Positions 18,021 to 27,033 of a stretch of DNA of 64,000 bases are shown here, in pieces (position 1 is the stretch's first letter; every line of letters starts with the position of its first letter). The stretch covers positions 1,940,501 through 2,004,500 of the forward strand of contig NZ_CP066369.1 in NCBI RefSeq assembly GCF_016406305.1, read 5' to 3'. Both the position numbers and the translations under genes were made by a program. This DNA comes from Shewanella putrefaciens. GTDB lineage: Bacteria > Pseudomonadota > Gammaproteobacteria > Enterobacterales > Shewanellaceae. The notes beneath the pieces were generated by a model. That model did no database searches, was not told where the DNA came from, and was given only the letters and a program-made list of their open reading frames with translations.

Positions 18021-18713
18021 TTAAGCAAGGCTATCCCAGCGATAGCCCATGCCGTAGACGGTATCGATACAGTCAAACTCTGGTGCCGCTGCCATAAATT
18101 TTTTACGAATGCGCTTTACATGGGAGGTTATGGTGCTGTCATCGACGAAAATTTTTGCCTCCTGCATCAGTTCGTGGCGACTGCGCACATGGCCAGGGTG
18201 TTTGGCGAGGGCATGCACCATCCAAAACTCGGTGACAGTTAGCTCTATGGGGTGTTGATCCCAATATACCTGCATGCGATTGGCATCAATGGTCAGTGGG
18301 CCGCGTTCGAGCAGGTTTTCCTTCGGTGTTTGGCTGGCGGCCAATTCCGAGCGGCGAAACAGGGCGGCTAAACGGGCGGTTAAATGGGGAAAGCTGACTT
18401 CTTTGCTTAAGTAATCATCGGCGCCTAAGCGCAGGCCACACACAGTATCGAAGTCACTGTCGCGGGCGGTCAAAAAGATGATGGGCAAGGTATTGGACAT
18501 GGCCCGCAGGGATTGGCACAGCATAAAACCCCCGTCGATCTCGTTGCCTAAGCCTATGTCGATAATCGCCAAATCCGGTAAACGCGTGTTAAAAGCCAGC
18601 ATGGCCGAGGGTCTGTCGGCATAGGTTTGTACGCTGTAGCCGTGCTGTTGCAGCACATCCTTATAGTTTTCGCGAATGGCGGCCTCATCTTCCACTATGG
18701 CGATACGTTTCAT
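18021..18713 (-). CDS. pdsR: Dedicated sortase system response regulator (OmpR family)
   Basis: A 230-residue DNA-binding response regulator. The receiver domain has the acidic pocket (IVEDEA), the phosphoacceptor Asp in LAIIDIGLG (about 53), and the conserved Thr/Lys (LTARDSD; YLSKE). The C-terminal winged helix carries ELTVTEFWMVHAL and the typical closing DTVYGMGYRW. It is the first gene of a regulator-kinase pair divergent from the sortase genes. Phased TGCCAT repeats in the shared upstream region are candidate binding sites. Confidence 0.88.
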   Translation of the reverse strand: MKRIAIVEDEAAIRENYKDVLQQHGYSVQTYADRPSAMLAFNTRLPDLAIIDIGLGNEIDGGFMLCQSLRAMSNTLPIIFLTARDSDFDTVCGLRLGADDYLSKEVSFPHLTARLAALFRRSELAASQTPKENLLERGPLTIDANRMQVYWDQHPIELTVTEFWMVHALAKHPGHVRSRHELMQEAKIFVDDSTITSHVKRIRKKFMAAAPEFDCIDTVYGMGYRWDSLA

Positions 18714-18791
18714 AGAACCCGATTCCTATTGACTGCTGGGATTAAGTTTTCGTGACTATACAGGATTTTACCTGAGAAAAAAGGCCTCGAA

Positions 18792-18857
18792 TGCCATTGC
18801 CATTTTGTTGCCACAATTGATATTCGCATTGCCATTTTCCATCCCCTGCTATGCCAT
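18792..18857. promoter_or_regulatory. Phased TGCCAT direct repeats between pdsR and the sortase target gene
   Basis: TGCCAT starts at 18792, 18798, 18830 and 18852, and a TGCCAC at 18809. From 18798 on, the spacing is 11, 21 and 22 bp, i.e. about one, two and two helical turns, as expected for direct-repeat sites of OmpR-type regulators. That PdsR binds here is an inference. Confidence 0.45.
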
Positions 18858-18946
18858 TTCACTTGTGTTTAATAGCCTCATTCAATGTTTTCCTAATGAA
18901 ATCATGCCGCCAAATAGCCGTTAGCGCCTTTTTCATTGGGTAGCAC

Positions 18947-18991
18947 TGTATTTAACATCAGTGTATTCAATATCAGCATATTTAAGATCAG
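18947..18991. repeat. Three tandem 15-bp repeats before the sortase target gene
   Basis: Three consecutive units of the form (T/C)(G/A)TATT(T/C)AA(C/T/G)ATCAG occupy the leader, ending directly at the GGGAG ribosome-binding site. They may be a binding array, part of the promoter, or a slippage product. Confidence 0.8.
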
Positions 18992-19003
18992 GGAGTCTTT
19001 GTG

Positions 19004-21256
19004 ATGACCACAGGGAAAAGAATTAAAGAAGTCAGTGAAGCCGTTGCAACACTCATGATAGCCGTCGCGATTTGTTGGTGTTTACCCTTTGTTGTGCTGG
19101 CTTCACCCAATAGCCCCGGGACGCAACTTGAGTCTGGTAATGTGCCGTCAATGCAGGATGGGCTTTCACTGCCGCAGCCATCGACATTCGATTACCAAGA
19201 TGTGACTCAAGGTATCTTGGTATACCAAAATCCCAATGGTGCCTTAGTGCCTTCCTTACCCTTAGACACACAAGTGTCGATGCGCGTCTCTGGCCTAAGC
19301 AATAGGGTGAGCGTTAAGCAAATTTTTCATAACAACAGCGAATTTGTGCTCAATGGCCAATATCTGTTCCCTCTACCGAATGAGGCGGCGGTGGATTCAC
19401 TCCGGCTGCACATAGGTCAGCGTATTATTGAAGGCCAAATTCATCCAAGGGCCGAGGCAAAACAACGCTTTGAGCAAGCTAAAGCCGAGGGCAAGCGCGC
19501 AAGCTTAGTGAGTCAGGAGCGGCCCAATATGTTCACGACCGAGGTGGCGAATCTTGCGCCTGGTGAGCAACTCGTGGTCGAAATTAGCTATCAAGAAGTC
19601 ATTAAATATGAAGATGGTTTGTTTAGTCTACGGTTTCCCTTGGTCGTGGCCCCGCGTTATATCCCCGGAAAGACAACCGATAATGGCGAGGGCACTGACC
19701 GAGTGACCAGTGCTCAAGTGTTTGATGCCGAGCGAATTGTTGCCCCTATTCGCGGGGCTGATGTGGAGTATTCCCCTGAGCTTAAGGCCGATATTTCGGT
19801 GGATCTGGGGGAGGGCGTCGAGACCCGTGCGGTTGAAAGTTTGTACCATCACATCAAACTCAATGAAGAGCATGGTTCAACTAGGGTATCGCTCGTTAAT
19901 TCTGTGCCTGCAAACCGTGATTTTGTCCTGCAGTGGCGCTTAAAACAAGGCCAGAGTCCACTCGCTTGGGTGTTTAACCAAAGGGGGAAAACCCACCACA
20001 ATGAAAGTGATGTTTTGCCCCAAGGGGCTGGGAATACCATCGAAGACAGTTACAGCTTAGTCATGGTGTTACCGCCTAAGGCGGATAAGCATTCCCAGAT
20101 GCGTCTGCCCCGTGAGTTAATTTTAGTGATAGATACCTCGGGCTCGATGGCGGGGGATCCCATAGTGCAGGCGAAAAATGCACTCTTATATGCCCTAAAC
20201 GGATTAACAGCCCAGGACAGTTTTAACATCATCGAATTTAACTCCCAGATGTCACAGTTATCATCGGCATCACTTTCGGCTACCTCGTCGAACTTAGCCC
20301 GTGCCCGTCAATTTGTTAACCGCCTACAGGCCGATGGTGGCACCGAAATGGCGTTGGCGCTGAAGGCGGCATTGGCGACAAATGATCAAAATGTTACTCA
20401 AGAAACGCAATTCCTACGGCAAGTGATCTTTATGACCGATGGCTCGGTGGGCAATGAACAAGCCCTATTTGATTTAATCCGTTATCAAATCGGCGATAGC
20501 CGCTTGTTTACCGTGGGCATTGGCTCGGCGCCTAATTCGCATTTTATGCAAAGGGCGGCGGAACTGGGTCGCGGCACTTTTACCTATATTGGCAAAGTAG
20601 AGGAGGTCGACCAAAAGATCAGCGAACTACTGAATAAAATCCAGTACCCAGTATTAACCGATATTCATGTGCGTTTTGACGATGGCAATATCCCCGATTA
20701 TTGGCCATCAACCATCCCCGATCTTTATCAAGGTGAGCCTGTGCTCATCAGCCTTAAGCGTAGTGAACGCGAGTCTAAGGGGTTAGTGATCACGGGCCGT
20801 CAAGGGCATAAAAACTGGCAGCAATCCCTGTCATTAATGGATAACTTGGCGGCGATCCCCGATCAGAATGCCGGTTTAGATTTACTCTGGGCCAGAAAGC
20901 AGATCGCGGCACTGGAGCTAAGTAAGAACGGTGCCAACGATGATAGGGTCAAGCAGCAGATCATCGCCTTATCCCTCAATTATCATTTAGTCAGCGCCTA
21001 TACCAGTTTAGTGGCCGTGGATTTGACGCCAATTGAGTCCAATGCCATGGGCCGTGATGCGGTTGTACGCCAGCATTTGCCCTTAGGTTGGCAGCCATTG
21101 GGCATACTGCCACAGACGGCGACTGCAAGCCGCCTCGATATATTACTCGGTGCGATAAGCTTATTTATCGCCCTGTTGCTCGCCGCCTCCATGCTGAAGC
21201 AACGTCGGGTGGAGAGGGCAAACCTGCTCGCACTTAAGACTAAGCCACTAGTGTGA
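19004..21256 (+). CDS. Sortase-anchored VIT/VWA surface protein
   Basis: A 750-residue exported protein, the sole apparent substrate of the sortase encoded next to it. It has an N-terminal signal sequence (about 10-35), a VIT domain (about 65-200), a VWA domain starting near 372 with a MIDAS motif (DTSGSMAG), and a C-terminal sorting signal: LPQTA (702-706), a hydrophobic helix and a basic tail (KQRRVER). The architecture is that of the marine proteobacterial sortase target family. Start: ATG 19004 lies 8 bp after GGGAG; an adjoining GTG at 19001 is possible. The sortase start overlaps its stop. The membrane envelope, not peptidoglycan, is the probable anchor site. Confidence 0.88.
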   Translation: MTTGKRIKEVSEAVATLMIAVAICWCLPFVVLASPNSPGTQLESGNVPSMQDGLSLPQPSTFDYQDVTQGILVYQNPNGALVPSLPLDTQVSMRVSGLSNRVSVKQIFHNNSEFVLNGQYLFPLPNEAAVDSLRLHIGQRIIEGQIHPRAEAKQRFEQAKAEGKRASLVSQERPNMFTTEVANLAPGEQLVVEISYQEVIKYEDGLFSLRFPLVVAPRYIPGKTTDNGEGTDRVTSAQVFDAERIVAPIRGADVEYSPELKADISVDLGEGVETRAVESLYHHIKLNEEHGSTRVSLVNSVPANRDFVLQWRLKQGQSPLAWVFNQRGKTHHNESDVLPQGAGNTIEDSYSLVMVLPPKADKHSQMRLPRELILVIDTSGSMAGDPIVQAKNALLYALNGLTAQDSFNIIEFNSQMSQLSSASLSATSSNLARARQFVNRLQADGGTEMALALKAALATNDQNVTQETQFLRQVIFMTDGSVGNEQALFDLIRYQIGDSRLFTVGIGSAPNSHFMQRAAELGRGTFTYIGKVEEVDQKISELLNKIQYPVLTDIHVRFDDGNIPDYWPSTIPDLYQGEPVLISLKRSERESKGLVITGRQGHKNWQQSLSLMDNLAAIPDQNAGLDLLWARKQIAALELSKNGANDDRVKQQIIALSLNYHLVSAYTSLVAVDLTPIESNAMGRDAVVRQHLPLGWQPLGILPQTATASRLDILLGAISLFIALLLAASMLKQRRVERANLLALKTKPLV

Positions 21257-21897
21257 GTATTAACGCTATGCGGTGGCAGCAAGCACAGCGGTGGTTGTTC
21301 GTCGGATGTCTATTACTCGGCGGCACTTTGTTAGGAAAAGGACTCTATATGCAAGCTAAAGCACACTTTGCCCAGTATTTGATTGAACAGGCCTGGACTA
21401 AAACCTTAGAGGATGGTCAATCCCATAAGCCTTGGTCATGGGCGGATACTTATCCGGTGGCGAAATTATCGTTTCAGCAACATAGCCAAGTGAGCCATTT
21501 TGATCGAATCGCCTCAAACGATAGCCTCTATGTACTTGCTGGCGCATCGGGGCGCAACTTAGCCTTTGGCCCGGGTTTAGTGTTATCGAGCGCGAGGGCG
21601 GGGGACTCGGGTAATACTGTGATTGCCGGGCACAGGGACACACATTTTTCGATTTTAAAGGGCATGACAATCGGTCGACAATTATCACTGCAAACTGCAT
21701 CGGGAAAGGACATCCTTTATCAAGTGGTGGCAACAGAGGTTGTACATGAATCCCAAACCGAATTTATGGCGCCCAGTCACGACGACCGATTAACCCTCAT
21801 CACTTGCTATCCCTTCGATGCACTCGAAGGTGGGGCTGAACTGAGATTTGTGGTGCAGGCGATCCCTGTAACACAGACGCTATTAACGCTGAAGTAA
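21253..21897 (+). CDS. Class GN sortase
   Basis: A 214-residue transpeptidase with an N-terminal membrane helix (about 13-32). Catalytic residues are visible: His127 in AGHRDTHF, Cys185 in LITCYPFDA and Arg198 in ELRFVV. It presumably cleaves the LPQTA motif of the preceding protein. The GTG start at 21253 overlaps the target gene's stop by 4 bp, indicating translational coupling; an ATG at 21268 is an alternative. Only 10 bp separate it from the convergent diguanylate cyclase gene. Confidence 0.92.
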   Translation: MSINAMRWQQAQRWLFVGCLLLGGTLLGKGLYMQAKAHFAQYLIEQAWTKTLEDGQSHKPWSWADTYPVAKLSFQQHSQVSHFDRIASNDSLYVLAGASGRNLAFGPGLVLSSARAGDSGNTVIAGHRDTHFSILKGMTIGRQLSLQTASGKDILYQVVATEVVHESQTEFMAPSHDDRLTLITCYPFDALEGGAELRFVVQAIPVTQTLLTLK

Positions 21898-21907
21898 CGG
21901 ATTGAGC

Positions 21908-22933
21908 TTAGTTACTGATCGGCATAACCCGATTACGGCCAAGACGTTTGGCTTCGTAAAGTAACTTATCAGCTTTTTCAATAAGTTGAATACCAGTTTG
22001 CTTATCTTGCCACTGGGCAACACCAAAGGATGCGGTGATATTATCGATACGCTCGTCTTTTCTTCTATCCTTAAGGCTGAGTTTTTCGAGCCCACGGCGC
22101 ATGGCCTCGGCGAGTTGTCTGGCGATCCGTAATTGGCTCTTCGGCACTATAATGGCAAATTCTTCTCCGCCAAATCGGTATAACTTAATCCCATCTCGAC
22201 AGGCCTCCTGCAGCCGTTTAGCAACGGCACGTAGGACTTGATCCCCCAGCTGGTGGCCATAGTTATCATTAAAAGATTTAAAGTGGTCGATATCGGCCAA
22301 AATAACACAAGTGCCTTCGGGCGCTTGGGTTAACATGCCACTGAAATCGGTATCGAAGGCGCGCCGATTCAAACAGCCAGTCAAGGCATCGTAAAGGACA
22401 TCTTTCTCGGTTTGCTCGAGTTTCAGCTTCAGAGCATCAATTTCAGTTTGTGCCTTTTGCAGTTGCCCGGTAAAAAATGCCGTACTCGTGCGGATATTGT
22501 CGGACTCTTTGACTAAATTGCGGACGAGTTCCAACACTTGCTCGACGCTGAAGGACTCTTCTTCGATACGATTGAGTTTGGCGAAGTTGCTGTCTATGCG
22601 GGATTGAAACTCGTTGGCATCCAGATTGGTGTCTTTGAGGGATTGGGAAAGCTCTGTCACCATGGCCTCTATGCTTTGACGCATTTCGCGCACATCTAAC
22701 TCAAGGGGATCGGCAACATATTGGCGATAGAGCAGTTCGCTGCTCACAGGTGGACAAGTGTTGTAATGGGCAATCACAGTATCTAATTGCTGATTCAATG
22801 CGGGATTTTGCTCGCCTACATAGGTATACCAGAGTGCATAATTGATAGGCGTGGTGGGGATTTTATGTTTGAGCATTAACGGAACCGCTTTTTTAAGATT
22901 CAGCGCCGCGGTTTGCAATAATTCTCGTGACAT
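21908..22933 (-). CDS. Diguanylate cyclase (GGDEF domain)
   Basis: A 341-residue cytoplasmic enzyme making cyclic di-GMP from GTP. The C-terminal GGDEF domain begins near 175 (YDALTGCLNRRAF) and has an intact active site (ILADIDHFKSFND; GGEEF). The inhibitory I-site, normally RxxD five residues before GGEEF, reads RDGI, so product inhibition is probably lost. The N-terminal about 150 residues are helical with coiled-coil character (ELSQSLKDTNLDANEFQSRI) and no membrane segment, probably for dimerisation. It is monocistronic. Confidence 0.9.
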   Translation of the reverse strand: MSRELLQTAALNLKKAVPLMLKHKIPTTPINYALWYTYVGEQNPALNQQLDTVIAHYNTCPPVSSELLYRQYVADPLELDVREMRQSIEAMVTELSQSLKDTNLDANEFQSRIDSNFAKLNRIEEESFSVEQVLELVRNLVKESDNIRTSTAFFTGQLQKAQTEIDALKLKLEQTEKDVLYDALTGCLNRRAFDTDFSGMLTQAPEGTCVILADIDHFKSFNDNYGHQLGDQVLRAVAKRLQEACRDGIKLYRFGGEEFAIIVPKSQLRIARQLAEAMRRGLEKLSLKDRRKDERIDNITASFGVAQWQDKQTGIQLIEKADKLLYEAKRLGRNRVMPISN

Positions 22934-23123
22934 GTATTGACCCTAATGAATAAAAATAAGACTAACAAAATGGATGAACTGCGACTTGCGCTCTACTCGG
23001 GTGCTTTTGTGAGAAATACCCCAAGCTTTGCCTAACATATCCCATCATCCCGTCACAAGCTGTGAAGTATATGATAAAGTTTATCCTCAAAATCAAAGAA
23101 TGATAATAACTTGGGAGAAAGTC

Positions 23124-24722
23124 GTGAAAAATTTCATCCTAGCCGGTGCCTTAGGTACTTTGCTGTCCCTGCCTGCCATTGCTGCGCAATCCTTTGTGGA
23201 TACTCTTGATCTGACGCAGTATCGCACCGACGTGAAAACCTTAGCCAGTGATGCCTTCGGTGGCCGAGCGCCGCTATCGGAAGGCGAGCAACTGACGATT
23301 GCCTACCTTGAAAAAGCCTTTAAAGAGATGGGGCTGAAACCGGGTTTTGGCGATAGCTATTTACAGCCAGTGCCACTGGCTAAAATCAGTGCCGATCAAC
23401 AAATGCAGCTCGACATCGGGGGGCTTAAATTTGCTAACGGCAGTGAGTTTACCGCCAGAACCCAAAGGGTTGTCGATAAGGTTTCCCTGACCAATAGTGA
23501 CCTAGTGTTTGTCGGCTATGGTATCAATGCCCCCGAATACCATTGGAACGATTATCAAGGCATAGATGTAAAAGGTAAAACCGTCATAGTGTTAGTCAAT
23601 GATCCAGGGTTTGCGACTCAAGACCCCTTGGTTTTCAAAGGCAATGCCATGACCTATTACGGCCGTTGGACCTACAAGTATGAAGAGGCTGCTCGTCAGG
23701 GCGCCGAAGCGGTCTTTATCGTGCATGAAACGGCTCCCGCCGCCTATGGCTGGGGTGTAGTGCAAAATTCAAATACGGGCACTAAATTCACGTTGGTCGA
23801 TGGTAATAATAACCTAGGGCAAGTGGGAGTGATGGGCTGGGTGCAACATGATGTCGCGCAAAAAATCTTCGCCAAGGCGGGGATGGATTTCGATACGTTA
23901 AAGCTACAGGCCGCTAAGTCAAACTTTAAGGCACAACCTTTAAAATTACAGGCACAGCTGACCTTAAAAAACAGTATTGAACGTGCAGAATCCCATAACG
24001 TAGCCGCTATTTTACCTGGTGAGACGCGCGCCGATGAGGTGGTGATGATGCATGCCCACTGGGATCACTTAGGCACAGTGATGGAAGACGGAAAACCAGA
24101 GATCTTAAATGGCGCCGTAGATAACGCCAGTGGGGTGGCGGGTGTCTTAGCCTTGGCGCGTTATTTTAAGCAACAAGCACAGACAGCGCCATTAGCGCGG
24201 TCGATACTATTTAGTGCCTTTACCGCCGAAGAAACGGGCCTGATTGGTGCCCAGCATTTTGCACAACATCCCAGTGTGCCCAACAAAAATATAGTCGCCT
24301 TTTTAAATATTGATGGCATGAATATGAATCAAGGTGTTGATTATATTCTACGTTATGGCGAAGGTGTTTCTGAGTTAGAGCATTATTTAGACACAGCGGC
24401 GAAGGCCCAAGGTCGTGTGGTCAAAGCGGACCCTAGGCCACAAAATGGTTTGATGTTTAGATCAGATCATTTTGCCTTGGCCCAGCAAGGCGTGCCCGGT
24501 CTGTTGTTTATGAGTCTTGGGGATACAGATCCCGATTATATTGCCCATAAATATCACCAAGGTGCGGACGATTATGATCCCAATTGGTCATTGGCGGGGG
24601 TTAGTCAAGACCTTGATTTGATAGCCAGTATATTAACAGCACTCGCCAATAGTACAGATTGGCCCCGTTGGTTAGAGTCGTCTGATTTTAAGGCTAAACG
24701 TGAGCAAGATGGTCGCAACTAG
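23124..24722 (+). CDS. Exported M28 family zinc aminopeptidase-like protein
   Basis: A 532-residue exported metallopeptidase. The signal peptide is followed by cleavage near IAA-QS. A PA-type insert lies around 120-230, then the M28 catalytic domain with its di-zinc ligands: HAHWDHLG (His, Asp), GAVDNASGVAG (bridging Asp), FTAEETGLIGAQHFA (Glu pair), NIDGMN and a C-terminal His. The GTG start at 23124 is preceded by GGGAG at 6 bp and gives a clean signal peptide; an upstream ATG at 23028 would add 32 hydrophilic residues. It probably digests peptides in the periplasm. Confidence 0.88.
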   Translation: MKNFILAGALGTLLSLPAIAAQSFVDTLDLTQYRTDVKTLASDAFGGRAPLSEGEQLTIAYLEKAFKEMGLKPGFGDSYLQPVPLAKISADQQMQLDIGGLKFANGSEFTARTQRVVDKVSLTNSDLVFVGYGINAPEYHWNDYQGIDVKGKTVIVLVNDPGFATQDPLVFKGNAMTYYGRWTYKYEEAARQGAEAVFIVHETAPAAYGWGVVQNSNTGTKFTLVDGNNNLGQVGVMGWVQHDVAQKIFAKAGMDFDTLKLQAAKSNFKAQPLKLQAQLTLKNSIERAESHNVAAILPGETRADEVVMMHAHWDHLGTVMEDGKPEILNGAVDNASGVAGVLALARYFKQQAQTAPLARSILFSAFTAEETGLIGAQHFAQHPSVPNKNIVAFLNIDGMNMNQGVDYILRYGEGVSELEHYLDTAAKAQGRVVKADPRPQNGLMFRSDHFALAQQGVPGLLFMSLGDTDPDYIAHKYHQGADDYDPNWSLAGVSQDLDLIASILTALANSTDWPRWLESSDFKAKREQDGRN

Positions 24723-24783
24723 TTGTGAATGATAATTGGCTATTAATGATAATTAGCGGTGAATGATAACTCGTGGGAAATGT

Positions 24784-24811
24784 AAAAAGGGCGCCAAACG
24801 GCGCCCTTTTT
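24784..24811. terminator. Bidirectional terminator after the M28 peptidase
   Basis: A 12-bp perfect stem AAAAAGGGCGCC / GGCGCCCTTTTT with an AAAC loop, between convergent genes; A- and T-tracts on both sides. Confidence 0.92.
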
Positions 24812-24822
24812 ACCAGTGACTT

Positions 24823-24854
24823 GAAGCTTAGAAGGGGTTTCGAAGCTTAGAAGG
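24823..24854. repeat. Short direct duplication at the end of the barrel gene
   Basis: GAAGCTTAGAAGG occurs at 24823-24835 and again at 24842-24854. The second copy contains the stop codon of the outer-membrane protein gene. Confidence 0.7.
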
Positions 24855-25728
24855 TATAACTTACAGAAAGCATAGGTCCAATAAAGCTGTAATAAATATT
24901 GTAATTAGCGACCTGGGTTTGTTCATCGGCGGATGTTTGGGCGATATCCACATCCACTTTGTAATAGTTATAGGCTACGCTCATACGCCAATTAGAGGTG
25001 ATTTGCGCATCAATCCCTAACTTCACATCGACGAGTTCACCTTCAACATCATCGAGTTTGACATAAAAATACTGGGCGTGAGTCACTAGCTCCCAACCGG
25101 GGGTAAACTCATAATTAGCATACAGACCAATATCAGGCAGTGGGGCGGTAACGTTTTCATCTACCATACGGGGGATCGGTTGACTGCCACAGACATTATT
25201 TAACAATTCAGATGCCGCACATGCGCCGATCACACCTTCGAATCCCATTTTGATTAACATGGTGTGCAAACCAATCGACACACCAACGTCGTAGTTACTG
25301 CCCTGAAATACGTCATAGCCATAGCCCAAACGCAGTATGTCAATATTCAGGGTCGAGTTGAGCTTACCACCCGCTTGGATATCGTAAATAGTGTCGTTGA
25401 TTTCAATCTGAAAGGGCTTACTTAAGGCGAGTGTTTCGGCGCTACGATGGAGTTGTTTCCAATCAAAATAGATGTTGTGACGTTCATTAAAATGATAATT
25501 TAATTCAACAAATGGGAGAAATTCGTTCTCAGCTAATTGCAAGTCAGATTCATAATCTAAGGTGAAGTTATTACCCGTAGAGGGGTTAGTCACTTGCATA
25601 TTAGAGTCTGATTGTGAATAAAAACCACCTAGTTCGATAGTAAAATCGCCTGCTTGCACTTGAGTACTTGCCAATGCGGCTACCAGTAGTGGTAATAAGC
25701 GGTTCGGTTTCAAACGTGACTCCAGCAT
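24847..25728 (-). CDS. Predicted outer-membrane beta-barrel protein
   Basis: A 293-residue protein that I cannot assign to a named family. It has a signal peptide (MLESRLKPNRLLPLLVAALASTQVQA-G) and then alternating hydrophobic and polar strands with many Tyr and Trp, ending in SVSYTF, the aromatic C-terminus used for outer-membrane assembly. A Cys pair (about 170-184, CAASELLNNVC) may form a disulfide in a loop. An upstream ATG at 25755 is an alternative start. No regulator or partner adjoins it; a long AT-rich gap separates it from the next gene. Confidence 0.75.
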   Translation of the reverse strand: MLESRLKPNRLLPLLVAALASTQVQAGDFTIELGGFYSQSDSNMQVTNPSTGNNFTLDYESDLQLAENEFLPFVELNYHFNERHNIYFDWKQLHRSAETLALSKPFQIEINDTIYDIQAGGKLNSTLNIDILRLGYGYDVFQGSNYDVGVSIGLHTMLIKMGFEGVIGACAASELLNNVCGSQPIPRMVDENVTAPLPDIGLYANYEFTPGWELVTHAQYFYVKLDDVEGELVDVKLGIDAQITSNWRMSVAYNYYKVDVDIAQTSADEQTQVANYNIYYSFIGPMLSVSYTF

Positions 25729-26002
25729 TCTTCTTATTATGTTTAACGATACCATCAGACTTTTGTGTCATAAAAAGCACATTTGGAGTGTAACAGCAAA
25801 TTTCAAAATGTGAATAAAATGTTTTAAAAAAGTATGGTTTTTTTGATGTAAAACAAAAGCAGCATGAATACAGAAATACCATAGGAAAAGTGCGTATAAG
25901 TTCACAGTAATGTTTGCGCGAAATGGAGAGGAAAGAGAGGTCTAAATATTGCGATTGCGGCGATAACAAGCGTTAGCGCCGCAATGTGAGTCACATTAAG
26001 CC

Positions 26003-27013
26003 TTAGCTTTTAATGGAGGGGTTAACCTTATCACGGGTAGCTTGATCGCCGAGATCTGAAGAGCTCAGCGTATCTGTCATCACTTTTGGACTGCTTGGCT
26101 CATCCTTATTGAACATCCCAAGGCGAATACGAATAAAGTGCAAAATTTGGGCGGCGATATCCACATTTAAACAAGACTCTAATCCTTCGAATCCTGGGGA
26201 TGAGTTGGCCTCACAAATTTTATAGTGGCCGTTATCGAAAAGAAGATCGATACCTGCGACATCGAGATCGAGAATGTTCGCTGTTTGTGTGGCGAGCCAT
26301 TCAATTTCAGGGGTGATCTCAAAGGGGCGCGCCGAACCACCTGCACTCACATTGGCCTTAAAGCTGTCTTCCTGGCCCCGTCTTTCATAGCAACCAGCTA
26401 CCCGACCACCAATGGTAAAGACCCGCAAGTCGCGGCCATGGCTGTTGGCGATAAATTCCTGCAAGATAATATTGGCATTTTTATTGGTTGCCTCAATTAA
26501 CTGCATTAAATCATCAAATTCACGGGCTTTATGGGATAAAAACACGCCGCTGCCCTGTGAGCCCGACAGGGTTTTGATCACCACGGGGAATCCCAAATGG
26601 CGTTCAACCAGTTCGATATCGACCGGGAATTTAACCAACATAGTCTTAGGGGTCGGCAAATTTTTCTCGGCCAACAGTTGCTGGGAGAACAGTTTGTCTT
26701 TGACTATCTCAATGGCCTTAGAGGGGTTGAGGCAATACACCCCTAAACGCTCTAAATGACGAATAATCGCAAGGGCGAAATAGGTGGTGCCAGAACCCAT
26801 ACGTGGAATGATAAAATCTGGTAATTCAACGGGTTGTCCGTTTAACAAAATACTCTTGTTGTCTTCTCTCGTCACGGTGAGATCAAACTCATCCGGAGCA
26901 TAAACTTCTAATTCAATATTGTCGGCTTTGGCAGCCGCCAATAGGCGTTCAATTTCATACCATTCAGGTTTTAGCTGAGTCGCGGTTTCTTTATATAAAA
27001 TCCACCCACGCAT
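26003..27013 (-). CDS. RimK-like ATP-grasp glutamate ligase
   Basis: A 336-residue cytoplasmic ATP-grasp ligase related to RimK, which adds glutamates to ribosomal protein S6 in E. coli. Visible motifs are the KDKLFSQQLL entry, FPVVIKTLSGSQGSGVFL (ATP-binding loop), RDLRVFTIGG and the metal-binding end ICEANSSPGFEGLES. The N-terminal 100 residues form the family's pre-ATP-grasp domain. It is longer than E. coli RimK (300) mainly in its C-terminal tail. maoP lies 20 bp upstream on the same strand. The substrate is not determined; S6 is a guess from the family. Confidence 0.83.
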   Translation of the reverse strand: MRGWILYKETATQLKPEWYEIERLLAAAKADNIELEVYAPDEFDLTVTREDNKSILLNGQPVELPDFIIPRMGSGTTYFALAIIRHLERLGVYCLNPSKAIEIVKDKLFSQQLLAEKNLPTPKTMLVKFPVDIELVERHLGFPVVIKTLSGSQGSGVFLSHKAREFDDLMQLIEATNKNANIILQEFIANSHGRDLRVFTIGGRVAGCYERRGQEDSFKANVSAGGSARPFEITPEIEWLATQTANILDLDVAGIDLLFDNGHYKICEANSSPGFEGLESCLNVDIAAQILHFIRIRLGMFNKDEPSSPKVMTDTLSSSDLGDQATRDKVNPSIKS

Positions 27014-27033
27014 TTAATCGCAAACCTTAATTT

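Noticed and set aside
25601..25969. A 122-residue minus-strand frame upstream of the barrel gene
   Set aside because: It overlaps the well-supported beta-barrel gene in another frame and has no recognisable domain.
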